Source: Leptotrichia sp. oral taxon 221 (GTDB lineage: Bacteria; Fusobacteriota; Fusobacteriia; Fusobacteriales; Leptotrichiaceae). Taken from it: a stretch of DNA of 64,000 nucleotides. Numbering within the stretch: the first letter of the stretch is position 1; the number at the start of each line of letters is the position of its first letter. Position numbers and translations under genes: made by a program. Below are positions 18,317-33,038 of the stretch, one piece after another. The stretch spans positions 1-64,000 of the forward strand of contig NZ_CP072378.1 of the NCBI RefSeq assembly GCF_018128245.1, written 5' to 3'. The notes beneath the pieces are model-generated. The model searched no databases. It had not been told where the DNA came from and saw nothing but the letters and a program-made list of their open reading frames with translations.

Positions 18317-19324
18317 ATGATTGAAAATTTAAAATTAAAAAAAGTAAATGCTCCAAAAGATTTACCATTATTAGCAAGTTTATCAATGGCAGTACCGATA
18401 TTAATTGGATTATTGTCAAATAATTTAAAATTAGGAATGACAGCTTCATTAGCAGCAATTTTAGTTGTATATTTTCCGTTAAAAGGTTCATTTTCTGAAA
18501 AAATCTTAATGCTAATGGGGTGTTCATTTGGATTCATATCAGTTTATACGATTGGATTAGTTTTTAGCTTTAACACGGTAGTTTCGGTTATAGTATTTGG
18601 AATAACAGCAGGAATTATTCACTGGATGGTTTCACATTTTAAATTAAAACCTCCAAAAGATTTCTTTTTTGTAATGATATGCTCAAATGCTATTTCAATT
18701 CCACATCAACCGATTCACAAAATTGCAGAAAATATAGGTTATATGACTTTTGGAACATTGTCAACATGTTTAGTAGTATTTTTGTATTGTTTCATAGTGA
18801 AGAAGAAATTAAATCTAGAAAAAACATTGAATATTCCTCATACTCCGCAAGAAATAAGAAAAAGTATTATTGAAGCAATCATATTTGGAATATTTTTGAG
18901 TATAGCTTTAGGAGTGGGATATTTTTTAAATTTGACAAATCCGTATTGGGTAGCAGTAGCTTGTATCGCCGTAATGCAAGGAAATTCAACTCAACATGTT
19001 TTCCAAAGAAGTGTTCAAAGAATAGTTGGGACTTTAATAGGAGTCGTTTTTTGCTGGGGAATACTTTTATTTGAAAAAAATCCATGGGAAATATGTATGC
19101 TAATAATAATCCTTCAATTTATTGTTGAATATTTAGTTCCAAGAAATTATGGAATAGCAATGATTTTTATAACGCCACTTACAATTTTTTTGTCAGAAGC
19201 AGGTACATTATTTACAAAAAGTCCTTTTTTATTTGCCGAAGGGAGACTTTTTAATACGATAATAGGTTCTTTAATAGGGATTATAGGTGGATATGTCGTA
19301 TATCATGAAAAATTTAGAGAATGA
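18317..19324 (+). CDS. FUSC-family inner-membrane protein
   Basis: The 335-residue polytopic protein has two blocks of about five membrane helices. The second block contains NPYWVAVACIAVMQGNSTQ followed by QRSVQRIVGTLIGV, the pattern of the fusaric-acid-resistance/aromatic-acid-exporter (FUSC) superfamily. Members are proposed exporters of aromatic acids; the substrate here is unknown. GGGAGGAAAG precedes the start. It has no obvious operon partner and is followed by a terminator at 19386-19420. Confidence 0.75.
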   Translation: MIENLKLKKVNAPKDLPLLASLSMAVPILIGLLSNNLKLGMTASLAAILVVYFPLKGSFSEKILMLMGCSFGFISVYTIGLVFSFNTVVSVIVFGITAGIIHWMVSHFKLKPPKDFFFVMICSNAISIPHQPIHKIAENIGYMTFGTLSTCLVVFLYCFIVKKKLNLEKTLNIPHTPQEIRKSIIEAIIFGIFLSIALGVGYFLNLTNPYWVAVACIAVMQGNSTQHVFQRSVQRIVGTLIGVVFCWGILLFEKNPWEICMLIIILQFIVEYLVPRNYGIAMIFITPLTIFLSEAGTLFTKSPFLFAEGRLFNTIIGSLIGIIGGYVVYHEKFRE

Positions 19325-19385
19325 TTTAATTTTTTGTAAAAAATATCTTAAAATAATTAATTCTATAAATTTGGATATAATAAAA

Positions 19386-19420
19386 AATACTCTAATCTTA
19401 ATTGATAGGGGTATTTTTTT
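19386..19420 (+). terminator. Intrinsic terminator after the FUSC gene
   Basis: AATAC (19386-19390) extended by T-G pairs can pair with GGGGTATT (19408-19415), followed by T residues. A TATAAT box for the next small gene begins just after it, at 19423. Confidence 0.5.
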
Positions 19421-19482
19421 GTTATAATACTGTGAGATTTTACCGCCTCACAATTTAAAATATGAAAGGAAGACACCAAATT

Positions 19483-19557
19483 ATGATTAACAGGGACTTT
19501 CTAGTATTTATTATTCTAGTTGTAATTTTAACTTTCTGGTTTAATAGAACTAAATAG
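19483..19557 (+). CDS. 24-residue hydrophobic peptide, candidate type I toxin
   Basis: The ORF encodes MINRDFLVFIILVVILTFWF plus NRTK: one membrane span with charged ends, the form of type I toxin peptides. AAAGGAAG lies 12-19 bases upstream. TATAAT at 19423-19428 would start a transcript near 19435 whose 5' end can fold (TGTGAG with CTCACA, 19431-19452). Downstream, CAG..CAC/GTG..CTG (19585-19605) plus seven T residues is a possible terminator. A 9-base repeat GCCTCACAA occurs at 19445 in the leader and 19587 in the terminator. No convincing antisense promoter was found, so toxin identity is tentative. Confidence 0.45.
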   Translation: MINRDFLVFIILVVILTFWFNRTK

Positions 19558-19746
19558 AAGCTGTTAATTCCTCCTTGAATATTTCAGCCTCACAAGTTAG
19601 TGCTGTTTTTTTATATAAGGGAAAAAATTGGGAAATAAAGATAAATGTGGTAAAATTATGGTAGAAATAAATATTTGTAAATAATGGACTTTTCAATAAA
19701 TTGGTATAAATAATAATATAAAAAATTATTAGGAGGATTGTAAAAA

Positions 19747-21450
19747 ATGAAAAATTATAAAGAGTTAGAAAAAATATTATTTTCAATGGATGGAAAAAGT
19801 TATTCAGCGTATAAATCTCTAAAGGGAGAATATAAATTTCCAAAGTATGTTCTTGCAATTGACCATGTCCAATCAGATCCTTACGCTCCGCCTTCAAGAA
19901 TGCGAATTATAATGGATAGAAAAATTTCAGGAATTCCTTATGAATTAACAGATACAAAGGAGAAAAATATTGCAGTTTCAGATTTTCTTACAAGAAATTT
20001 TTACAAGGAAATTCAAAAAAATGGAAATGATAGTTCAGGAACTGGAGGAAGCGGAAGGATTTTTATTGATAAATGTGGGCAAGAAATTTTGGAAAGAACG
20101 TCAGTTTTAATAAAGGAAGATAAAATCGAAGTTAGATTTGAAATGGGAATGCCAGCAAGAGGTAGACGAATAATGGGAAAAGCTGCACAAAAAATTATTT
20201 TTGAACAGTTACCTAAAATTGTTGAAAAATCTATTATATATGATAATTTGAAGAAAGAAGCCTTAAAAGAGCAAATAGTTTTAGTATTAGACCAAGAATA
20301 CATAAGAAAAATATTGAAAGAAAAAGGATTAGTAACATTTGTAGCTAACGATTCGATACTTCCACGTGAAAACGGAATTTCAGATAAACCTATGAAAAAT
20401 GCAGTCAAATTCAAAAGTCCAGAAAAATTTGAAATTACGTTAAATCTTCCTAGTGGAAAAGAAGTATCTGGAATGGGGATTCCAAAAGGAATTACACTAA
20501 TTGTAGGGGGAGGTTATCACGGGAAATCCACTTTATTAGCAGCTCTCGAACGAGGAATTTATAATCACGTTGCTCAAGATGGACGTGAATTCATAATTTC
20601 TGAAACAGATGCAGTAAAAATACGTGCAGAAGATGGAAGAAATGTAGAAAAAGTAAATATCAGCGGATTTATCAACAATTTACCAGGAAATAAAGATACC
20701 ATAGCCTTTTCAACTGAAAATGCAAGCGGAAGCACTTCACAAGCAGCAAATGTAGCGGAAGCACTAGAATACGGAACTTCTTTACTTTTAATAGATGAAG
20801 ACACTTCAGCCACAAATTTTATGATTCGTGATGGAAGAATGCAAAAACTTGTTGCAAAGGAAAAAGAACCTATAACGCCATTTATTGATAGAGTAAAAGA
20901 ACTTTATGACAATTTTGGAGTTTCTACGATATTGATTGTCGGCGGTTCTGGAGATTATTTTGATGTGGCAAATCATGTTATAACGATGGATGAATATATA
21001 CCAAAAGATGTAACAGAAAAGGCAAAGAAAATTGCAAAATCAGATGAAAATAAGCGAGAATTTTCTCCAAATGATAAATTTCAAGGAATTACACAGCGAA
21101 TTCCACTCAAAAAAAGTTTTTCACAATCAGGAAAATTAGATAAAACAAAAGCTAAAGGGAAATACAGCATTCTATATGGAAAGGAATTAATCGACATTTC
21201 AGGACTGGAGCAACTTGTGGATGACAGCCAAACAAACTGTATTGCCGTAATGATTGACTATTTTAAAAATAAAGTACTAGATGAAAAATTGACACTTTCG
21301 CAAGCGGCTAATAGGATTTATGAAAAGATTCAAAAGGATGGACTTGATTCAATTTCTTCGTACGTAGGACATCCAGGAAATTTGGCATTGCCTAGAAAAC
21401 AGGAATTTTGTGCGGCAGTGAATAGATATAGGAAGTTGAAAATAAAATAG
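19747..21450 (+). CDS. ABC-class ATPase of the COG3044 family
   Basis: The 567-residue soluble protein has an N-terminal domain (about 1-240, with GTGGSGRIFID and MPARGRRIMG). It is followed by an ABC-type ATPase core with Walker A GGGYHGKSTLL, the signature-like ENASGSTSQAANV, Walker B LLLIDEDTSATNFM and a switch segment ILIVGGSGDYFDVA. This matches the uncharacterised 'predicted ATPase of the ABC class' family. The cellular role is not known; nucleic-acid-related roles have been proposed for homologues. AGGAGG precedes the start; it stands alone. Confidence 0.85.
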   Translation: MKNYKELEKILFSMDGKSYSAYKSLKGEYKFPKYVLAIDHVQSDPYAPPSRMRIIMDRKISGIPYELTDTKEKNIAVSDFLTRNFYKEIQKNGNDSSGTGGSGRIFIDKCGQEILERTSVLIKEDKIEVRFEMGMPARGRRIMGKAAQKIIFEQLPKIVEKSIIYDNLKKEALKEQIVLVLDQEYIRKILKEKGLVTFVANDSILPRENGISDKPMKNAVKFKSPEKFEITLNLPSGKEVSGMGIPKGITLIVGGGYHGKSTLLAALERGIYNHVAQDGREFIISETDAVKIRAEDGRNVEKVNISGFINNLPGNKDTIAFSTENASGSTSQAANVAEALEYGTSLLLIDEDTSATNFMIRDGRMQKLVAKEKEPITPFIDRVKELYDNFGVSTILIVGGSGDYFDVANHVITMDEYIPKDVTEKAKKIAKSDENKREFSPNDKFQGITQRIPLKKSFSQSGKLDKTKAKGKYSILYGKELIDISGLEQLVDDSQTNCIAVMIDYFKNKVLDEKLTLSQAANRIYEKIQKDGLDSISSYVGHPGNLALPRKQEFCAAVNRYRKLKIK

Positions 21451-21531
21451 TTTATTTTTAAATTTTTACTTTGTTTAATAATTTTATTAATTAAATTTGA
21501 AATAAAAAATATTGTAGAGGAAGTGATGGTT

Positions 21532-22854
21532 ATGAGAACTAAAGTATTGGTATTTGTAGGTTTGTTTTTTGTAAGTATGTTAGGAATTGCATCAGAATTA
21601 GTTTTTAAAGGTGGAGAATTAGTTTTTAAAAGTGGATATGACTTTAATACATATTCATATTCATTAAAGGCAAAAATATTCGATTATGGGCAGAATATAG
21701 TTTCGATTGAAATTGATACAAAAGGGCAAGGGAAAGATATTCAAAATAAACAAATTGCTAAAGGTACATTCAAGGTTTTTGCTAAGGGAACTTTACCAAA
21801 AGATACTGGGATTGTGCTTGACGAAAAAACTAAATCTCTTGGGACATTTGAAGTTGAGAGGGAAATTGAGAATATTTATGTGAATGACAAGGGAAAAATT
21901 GTTATTAACTTGAAATATGGAAAAGATGTGGCTGGATCAAATACTTTGAGTTATGTTACAGGGGATGTTTCTCGAAATGTATTGATGAACTTGGAGTATA
22001 GAGTGGAGCAAAAAAAGGAGATAAAGGGTTATAAAACAGGATTTTATAGACAAGGGAAAGTTGTTGATGAGGAAGCTGATAAATTTTTAGCAACGAAGTC
22101 TAAAAGTGGAGTGAATTATCAATATTTTAAACCTGTTAATAAAGATGATGGGAAGAAACATCCGCTTATAATCTGGTTTCATGGAAATGGTGAAGGCGGA
22201 TACAAGGATTATCAGAATAATGTTTCACAAAAATTGGCAAATCGTGGGGCAGTGGCTTTTGCAGGAGATAAAGCACAAAAGATATTTGGCGGGGCTTATG
22301 TTGTGGCACCGCAGGCTGATGACACTTGGTATAACAATTATAGTAAAGGATACATAAAATCAGTAAAGGCTATGATTGATGAATTTGCTTCTGAAAATAA
22401 TGTTGATAAAAATAGAATTTATATTTTTGGAGCTTCTGCTGGTGGATATATGTCATTTAGAATGATAATCGAGTATCCAGATTATTTTGCGGCATTTAGT
22501 ACAAGTGCAGCTGCTCTTGATAAAGCGGCTATTTCTGGCGGAGTTGCAACTACTGCGCAGGATTTGATGAAAATAAGAAATAAACCGCTTTGGATGGTTC
22601 ACGCACAAAATGATCCGACTATTTCCTACGAAAATACAAGTAAAAGAGTTTATGACGTTCTTTCAAAATATGGAGCAATACTTTCCTCTTATCCAAATGT
22701 AAAAATTGGTGAAACTGAGTACAATGGACACTGGAGCTGGATTTACAGCCTTAGAAATATGCCTGTGAATGATAAAGGTGAGCATTTATTTGAATGGATG
22801 GCAAGACAGAATTTGAAAAAGAAATTCAAAAAATCCCAAATAATGATAAAGTAA
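21532..22854 (+). CDS. Exported alpha/beta-hydrolase (esterase/peptidase type) with an altered C-terminus
   Basis: A signal peptide (MRTKVLVFVGLFFVSMLGIAS) precedes an Ig-like N-terminal domain (about 20-150) and an alpha/beta-hydrolase domain. The latter has IIWFHGNGEGG (oxyanion region), the nucleophile elbow FGASAGGYMS, HAQNDPTISY (Asp) and NGHWSWIY (His), so the triad is complete. GTG/ATG starts at 21523-21528 overlap the AGAGGAAG site, so the ATG at 21532 is chosen. After LFEWMARQ the protein ends in a basic tail NLKKKFKKSQIMIK that is out-of-frame tnpB sequence. Confidence 0.82.
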   Translation: MRTKVLVFVGLFFVSMLGIASELVFKGGELVFKSGYDFNTYSYSLKAKIFDYGQNIVSIEIDTKGQGKDIQNKQIAKGTFKVFAKGTLPKDTGIVLDEKTKSLGTFEVEREIENIYVNDKGKIVINLKYGKDVAGSNTLSYVTGDVSRNVLMNLEYRVEQKKEIKGYKTGFYRQGKVVDEEADKFLATKSKSGVNYQYFKPVNKDDGKKHPLIIWFHGNGEGGYKDYQNNVSQKLANRGAVAFAGDKAQKIFGGAYVVAPQADDTWYNNYSKGYIKSVKAMIDEFASENNVDKNRIYIFGASAGGYMSFRMIIEYPDYFAAFSTSAAALDKAAISGGVATTAQDLMKIRNKPLWMVHAQNDPTISYENTSKRVYDVLSKYGAILSSYPNVKIGETEYNGHWSWIYSLRNMPVNDKGEHLFEWMARQNLKKKFKKSQIMIK

Positions 22855-23224
22855 TTGGACTTGACTTTTCAATGTCTGAATTATTTATCAGTTCTGAAAA
22901 TCAAAGGGCTGATTATTCAAAATATTTTAGGATATTAGAAGAAGGATTGAAAAATTACAGGAATTATTATCAAGAAAAGTAAAATTTTCTAAAAATTGAT
23001 ATAAACAAAAAGCGAAAATATCAAAATTACATGAATGTATCAAAAATTGTCGAAGAGATTTTTTGCATAAATTATCAAAAAAATTGTCTGAAGGATATAA
23101 TGCTGTGGTTGTTGAGAATTTAAATATAAAAAACATCGGAAAATTGATATTGAAATATTAGGAAAATAAAAAAAACAGAGTAGGAACTACCCGAAGAATT
23201 TGGTAAATATATTTGGCTAGTAAA
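22805..23224 (+). pseudogene. Decayed tnpB (IS200/IS605-type RNA-guided nuclease) remnant
   Basis: In one frame the DNA reads KVIGLDFSMSELFISSENQR, the RuvC-I block of TnpB, up to a stop at 22982. In another frame it resumes with AKISKLHECIKNCRRDFLHK and VVVENLN, TnpB's second conserved block, and later FGKYIWLVKAD, the region before the zinc ribbon. The N-terminus, zinc ribbon and C-terminus are missing and frameshifts and stops separate the pieces. It begins inside the esterase gene's 3' end and runs to a right-end-like hairpin at 23226. Confidence 0.85.
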
Positions 23225-23225
23225 A

Positions 23226-23276
23226 GCAGATACTTCCCAAGAAGTTCCCGTTTCTAAAAGTGGGAGTAGTTCACTG
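23226..23276 (+). mobile_element. IS200/IS605-type right-end hairpin, copy A
   Basis: The sequence GAAGTTCCCG-TTTCTAAAAG-TGGGAGTAGTTCAC (23241-23274) forms a hairpin and directly follows the tnpB remnant, where the right end and guide-RNA scaffold of such elements lie. Two further copies occur at 28421 and 32671 without any transposase. Confidence 0.65.
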
Positions 23277-23323
23277 ACATAATAGATTTATTTAAAAAAA
23301 ATCAAAAAAAATAAAAAAAGTAG

Positions 23324-23352
23324 TTGACAAATATTTTTTTGTTTGATATAAT
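23324..23352 (+). promoter_or_regulatory. Near-consensus rRNA promoter
   Basis: A perfect TTGACA at 23324-23329, a 17-base spacer and a perfect TATAAT at 23347-23352, about 140 bases before the 16S rRNA. It is among the strongest promoters by consensus in the window. Confidence 0.85.
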
Positions 23353-23493
23353 ACTTCTTGTCGATACGAAAATGTATCATGTACAATAAACAAATAAATA
23401 GAAGAAGCATATACCATGAAAGATGTGATAAATAAGGACTTTTAATAATAAAAAGTTCCTGTCAATAAGACTTTAAAAGGTGAAAATAAATAT

Positions 23494-25005
<1,512 letters not shown>

Positions 25006-25064
25006 CTAAGGAGTATATAAATACTAAATCTGTTTGGATTATGTTTCTTCGTGTTTATTCTTAA

Positions 25065-25141
<77 letters not shown>

Positions 25142-25157
25142 AAGAATTTTATTGTAT

Positions 25158-25233
25158 GGGGATATAGCTCAGTTGGGAGAGCGCTGCCCTTGCAAGGCAG
25201 AGGTCAGCGGTTCGAACCCGCTTATCTCCACCA
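25158..25233 (+). tRNA. tRNA-Ala (anticodon TGC)
   Basis: Acceptor stem GGGGATA/TATCTCC, anticodon loop CTTGCAA with TGC, T arm GGTTCGAACCC, encoded CCA. It is 16 bases after tRNA-Ile in the rRNA spacer. Confidence 0.95.
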
Positions 25234-25310
25234 ATATTAATTAAGGACAATGGGAAATGAATAGTAGGTAAAAAGATTACAATGAAAACAGGAAAACTGT
25301 TAGAGTTAGA

Positions 25311-28224
<2,914 letters not shown>

Positions 28225-28270
28225 CTTTTTACCGTACTATTTATTTCTCATTGTCTTTATTAAATTTTAA

Positions 28271-28384
28271 GTTTGGTGACAATAGCGACAGGGATATACC
28301 TGGTTACATTTCGAACCCAGTAGTTAAGTCTGTTTACGCCGAAGATACTTAGAGTTATCTAGGGAAAATAGGAAATTGCCAAAC
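28271..28384 (+). rRNA. rrf: 5S ribosomal RNA
   Basis: A 114-base gene closed by the terminal stem GTTTGG/CCAAAC, containing the conserved CGAACCCAGTAGTTAAG loop. It is followed at once by a T run that ends the operon. Confidence 0.94.
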
Positions 28385-28420
28385 TTTTTTTATTTGTAAA
28401 ATTTATGTTAAATAGAAAAC

Positions 28421-28476
28421 TTTAACAAAAAGATAGCAAGAAGTCTCCCGTTTCTAGAAGTGGGAGCAGTTCACTA
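28421..28476 (+). mobile_element. IS200/IS605-type right-end hairpin, copy B (solo)
   Basis: It shares with copy C the stretch TTTAACAAAA(A)GATAGCAAG and then AAGTCTCC, and has the hairpin CTCCCG-TTTCTAGAAG-TGGGAG followed by CAGTTCACTA. It lies 37 bases after the 5S rRNA with no transposase gene nearby. Confidence 0.6.
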
Positions 28477-28487
28477 ATATTATTGTA

Positions 28488-28519
28488 AATCAATTCTTTG
28501 AATAAGAGTTGATTTTTTT
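28488..28519 (+). terminator. Terminator-like hairpin downstream of the rRNA operon
   Basis: AATCAA (28488-28493) pairs with TTGATT (28509-28514) and is followed by eight T residues in all. It may be a backup terminator for the rRNA operon. Confidence 0.55.
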
Positions 28520-29005
28520 TAGTTATTTATAATTTGTAGAATATTTAGGCTTTTGTAAATTTTATTAATTTTGTAAATTTTATTAATATAGTAAAACTGC
28601 TTTAAAACGATATTCAAAAGCTATGACTATTTTACCCTTTTACTCTACGCTCAATTTTATATAATTTTAAATAGTTTTGAGTATAATTTATGGATTAGTT
28701 TATTATTTTTTCAATAAAATAAAGTTATCATCAATTTTTTTCATATATACTTTAAACAGTATTTCAAAATCCGTTGTGATAAATATTTTAAATTGTTGCT
28801 CAATGAAAGTTTAAAGGGGAAAATATTAAAAAAAAGTTTTTATAATCGAAGAAAAATCTTGTATTTTAATCATAAAGGGGGAATACATTTCAATAGGATT
28901 TAGTGATCGTATTGTAATTTGTTTCCTCTTTTTTTGTTAATTAAAAATATGATTAAACTTATTTATTTTTATATTTTTTACTTTATCCCATATTTTATAA
29001 AAAGT
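28520..29005. other. Gene-free A/T-rich stretch
   Basis: No credible coding frame or RNA gene is seen. AAAGGGGGAATAC (from 28874) can partly pair with GTATT and TTTCCTCTTT near 28912-28933 before a T run, a weak terminator-like structure. Otherwise nothing supportable. Confidence 0.4.
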
Positions 29006-29034
29006 TTGAAAAAAATTGTTACATATGGTACAAT
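29006..29034 (+). promoter_or_regulatory. Promoter for the PpiD-like foldase gene
   Basis: TTGAAA at 29006-29011, 17-base spacer, TACAAT at 29029-29034. This gives an untranslated leader of about 135 bases, which is long for this window. Confidence 0.55.
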
Positions 29035-29174
29035 AACAGAACATTGATATTCTCAATAAAGGCCTTATTCATTAAACTTTTTGGAGTTGTGTAAATGATG
29101 AATTTTTAGAGAGTGAATGGGGTTTAGGTTTTGAGGAATTGGTGGTTTAATAAAATGAATGGAGAAGAGGAAAA

Positions 29175-31028
29175 ATGGGAATAAGAAATCATAAAGGGAC
29201 GATTAGAATTGTTTCGATAATTTTGATTGTTGGATTTGCATTATCGATGTTGATAACTGGGATTATTTCGTTGAAAAATAATGTGTTGGATGCTAAAAAG
29301 CATGGAGATAAAACGCAGGCGATAGTAACGGTTAATAAAGAGAAAATTACTAGAGATGAATTTAATTTGGAAGTTGAAAGTTTGAAAGAGAATTTGAGAG
29401 CTAGTTTGCAGCAAAAACAACAGCAGTTGGCTCAAATGGGAGCTGATAGTTCTAATTTGAAAGAAATACCTGAGGAAATATTGAAGGAATATACGTTGCA
29501 ATTATTGATAAATAAAGACTTGTTGCTTTCTTCGGCTAAAGATTTGAATGTTAAGATAAGTGGTAGCGAAGTTGATAAGAAAATGCAAGAGTATTATGCT
29601 CAAGCTGGTGGGAAAAATAACTTTTTGATGGCTATAAGAAGTAGAGGATATAGTTTTGATAAATTTAAAGAAACTATTAAAGAACAAGAATTGATACAAA
29701 AAATTCAAGATAAAATAGCTTCAATTTCTAAAGTTGATGAAAGTGAATTAAAAAAGGCTTATGAGAGATATAAGTATGCAAGTTTTGGTGGAAGACCTTA
29801 TGAAGAAGTGAAACCAAGATTGGAACAAGCGTTAAATAATGAAAAAAGTACAATGATGTTGAGTTCGTATATTTTTAAAGCTAGAGAAAAGGCTAAAATA
29901 GATATTAAAGATCCTGAAATTAAGAAATTATATGATCAAATAAATTCTGTAGTTGCCGAAAAAGATGGTTATAAATATACAAAAGCATCGTTGAATGAAC
30001 AATTGTTAAGTGATTATACTTCTACACCAGATGGATATTCAGAAGAAAAAGTTCAAAAATTGAGGGAAAGTTTTAAACAAAATTTGGATAAATTTATTGC
30101 TATTGCGGCTAAGGCTAAAGCTGTTGGAATAAAAGCAGATAAAGAATTTGTTGGTATTGATGAGTTAAGTGATTATTCTAAGAAATATTATGACTATTTA
30201 GTTGATAGTTATAAACCATCAGAACAAGCATTATTGGATAGATTTAATTCTAGAAGAGATAAATATAATCAAAAGAATACTATTTCAGGATATGTAGTTG
30301 GACAAGATTACAAGGCATCTAGTAAAGATTTTGAAAGTGCGAAAAAACAAGCTGAAGAAATTATGAAAACTACAAATAAAGAGAATTTTGCGGCAAAGGC
30401 AGAGCAATTTAGTAAAGATCCAGGTTCGGCTAAAAATGGTGGAAGTTTGGGAGAAAGTACTGATTTGAGTAAATTGGTTCCAGAATTTGCACAAGCTGTT
30501 AATAATGCTAAAGTAGGAGAAATTGTGGGTCCTGTAAAATCAGAATATGGATATCACATAATTTATGTTCAAGGTAAAAATGCACAAAATCCTAATGTTG
30601 CTAAAGTTAGTCATATTTTGATAACTCCGACAATATCAGAAGAAACTAAAAAAGCGGTTGCTAAACAAGTTCAAGATTTAAAAGCTGAATTGTTGGCAAA
30701 TAAAGTAACTTGGGATAAAATAGAAAAACAAGATAAATATAAATTTGATACTAAAGAGCAATTTAGTGATTTGACAAAAGATCAACCAATTCCAGGAATA
30801 GGAAAAGCTAATCCAGAATTGTCAAATAAATTATTTGCTGCGAAAACTAATGAAATATTGGATTATGGTTCAAATGAAGGATATTTCTTATTAACAAAAA
30901 CTTCTGAAATTCCATTTAAAGAAGCGAAATTTGAGGATGTGAAAGAGCGTATAAGAGTGGAATTAGGAATTGAGTATGCGAATAAAGAAATGGGATTGAA
31001 AGATGATAATACTCAAGCAGGAGCATAA
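29175..31028 (+). CDS. Membrane-anchored peptidyl-prolyl isomerase, PpiD/SurA type
   Basis: An N-terminal membrane anchor (about 11-31, VSIILIVGFALSMLITGIIS) is followed by a SurA_N-like helical chaperone domain (VTVNKEKITRDEFN and EILKEYTLQLLINKDLLL) and a parvulin domain with SKDPGSAKNGGSLG, VPEFAQAVNNAKVGEIVGPV and EYGYHIIYV (about 400-460). After it, AKVSHILITP starts a second, degenerate parvulin-like region. At 617 residues it matches PpiD. It should act on the outer face of the inner membrane in folding outer-membrane and exported proteins such as the adhesins nearby. Confidence 0.87.
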   Translation: MGIRNHKGTIRIVSIILIVGFALSMLITGIISLKNNVLDAKKHGDKTQAIVTVNKEKITRDEFNLEVESLKENLRASLQQKQQQLAQMGADSSNLKEIPEEILKEYTLQLLINKDLLLSSAKDLNVKISGSEVDKKMQEYYAQAGGKNNFLMAIRSRGYSFDKFKETIKEQELIQKIQDKIASISKVDESELKKAYERYKYASFGGRPYEEVKPRLEQALNNEKSTMMLSSYIFKAREKAKIDIKDPEIKKLYDQINSVVAEKDGYKYTKASLNEQLLSDYTSTPDGYSEEKVQKLRESFKQNLDKFIAIAAKAKAVGIKADKEFVGIDELSDYSKKYYDYLVDSYKPSEQALLDRFNSRRDKYNQKNTISGYVVGQDYKASSKDFESAKKQAEEIMKTTNKENFAAKAEQFSKDPGSAKNGGSLGESTDLSKLVPEFAQAVNNAKVGEIVGPVKSEYGYHIIYVQGKNAQNPNVAKVSHILITPTISEETKKAVAKQVQDLKAELLANKVTWDKIEKQDKYKFDTKEQFSDLTKDQPIPGIGKANPELSNKLFAAKTNEILDYGSNEGYFLLTKTSEIPFKEAKFEDVKERIRVELGIEYANKEMGLKDDNTQAGA

Positions 31029-31085
31029 TTTATTAGGAGTATTTAGTTTTTTGAAAATTATAAAATAAGAATTATTGAATATAAA

Positions 31086-31124
31086 AAAAATACTTTGACT
31101 TTTAAAAGTTGAAGTATTTTTTTT
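31086..31124 (+). terminator. Intrinsic terminator after the foldase gene
   Basis: The long inverted repeat AAATACTTTGACTTTT/AAAAGTTGAAGTATTT (with a central T-G mismatch) is followed by a T run. The A run on the other side could allow termination in both directions. Confidence 0.8.
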
Positions 31125-31191
31125 ATAATGGGAGTAAAAAAGTTGATAATTATTAATATTTGATAAATTTTAAAAAAAATGAAATTTTCTT

Positions 31192-31220
31192 TTGAAAATA
31201 TATTCACATTGTGATATAAT
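31192..31220 (+). promoter_or_regulatory. Promoter for enolase
   Basis: TTGAAA at 31192-31197, 17-base spacer, TATAAT at 31215-31220, about 55 bases before the start. Confidence 0.75.
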
Positions 31221-31270
31221 TGGTTGAGTAAATATATAAATATATTAAATTAAAAAATTTATGGAGGTAA

Positions 31271-32587
<1,317 letters not shown>

Positions 32588-32622
32588 TTTAATTTGATAT
32601 TTAGATATTGACTTAATTTATG

Positions 32623-32672
32623 AAATACGTCACTTATTTGTGTTTTCGGACATAAATTTGGGGCGTATTTTT
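32623..32672 (+). terminator. Intrinsic terminator of eno
   Basis: AAATACG (32623-32629) pairs with CGTATTT (32664-32670) across a long loop and is followed by T residues that merge into the right-end hairpin copy C. Confidence 0.55.
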
Positions 32673-32724
32673 TAACAAAAGATAGCAAGAAGTCTCCAAC
32701 TTCTACAAGCGGGAGTAGTTCACC
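32671..32724 (+). mobile_element. IS200/IS605-type right-end hairpin, copy C (solo)
   Basis: TTTAACAAAAGATAGCAAGA followed by AGTCTCC is almost the same as copy B. The hairpin arms are CTCC and GGAG (AACTTCTACAAGCG loop), followed by TAGTTCACC. No transposase or tnpB sequence adjoins it; it sits on the eno terminator. Confidence 0.6.
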
Positions 32725-32959
32725 ATAGTCAAAGTTTTTAGAGTTCAATTTTGAGGTAGTTTTATTATGAGTAGTTAATTATGAAAATAAAAAATTATAA
32801 TTTACATAAAAAATATATAGAAAAAAATTTGTCTTTGGGATTTTAGAGAGAAAATTAGAACAAATTTAAAATTTTTAAAAATACATTCAAAGCCTTTAAA
32901 AATCAGTTGTTTATTAAAATAATGAAAAAAGTATAGGTTTGTTGTGACTAAAATAGGAA

Positions 32960-32988
32960 TTGACAATAAGTATTAAATAATATATAAT
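32960..32988 (+). promoter_or_regulatory. Promoter for the first FadA-like pair
   Basis: Perfect TTGACA at 32960-32965, 17-base spacer, perfect TATAAT at 32983-32988, about 50 bases upstream. This predicts strong, constitutive-looking expression of the two adhesin genes. Confidence 0.8.
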
Positions 32989-33038
32989 ATACAAAAGATT
33001 AGAAGTAAAAAATAGAGAGAAATTTAGGGAGGAAGAAC

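Noticed and set aside
19550-19897. A 115-codon minus-strand frame over the start of the COG3044 ATPase gene
   Set aside because: It is low-complexity Phe/Ile/Thr/Tyr, the reverse reading of A-rich leader DNA, and lacks a ribosome binding site; it also overlaps a solid gene.
22982-23224. A functional small gene in the tnpB remnant region
   Set aside because: Stops and frameshifts interrupt the frame and the conserved TnpB blocks fall in different frames.
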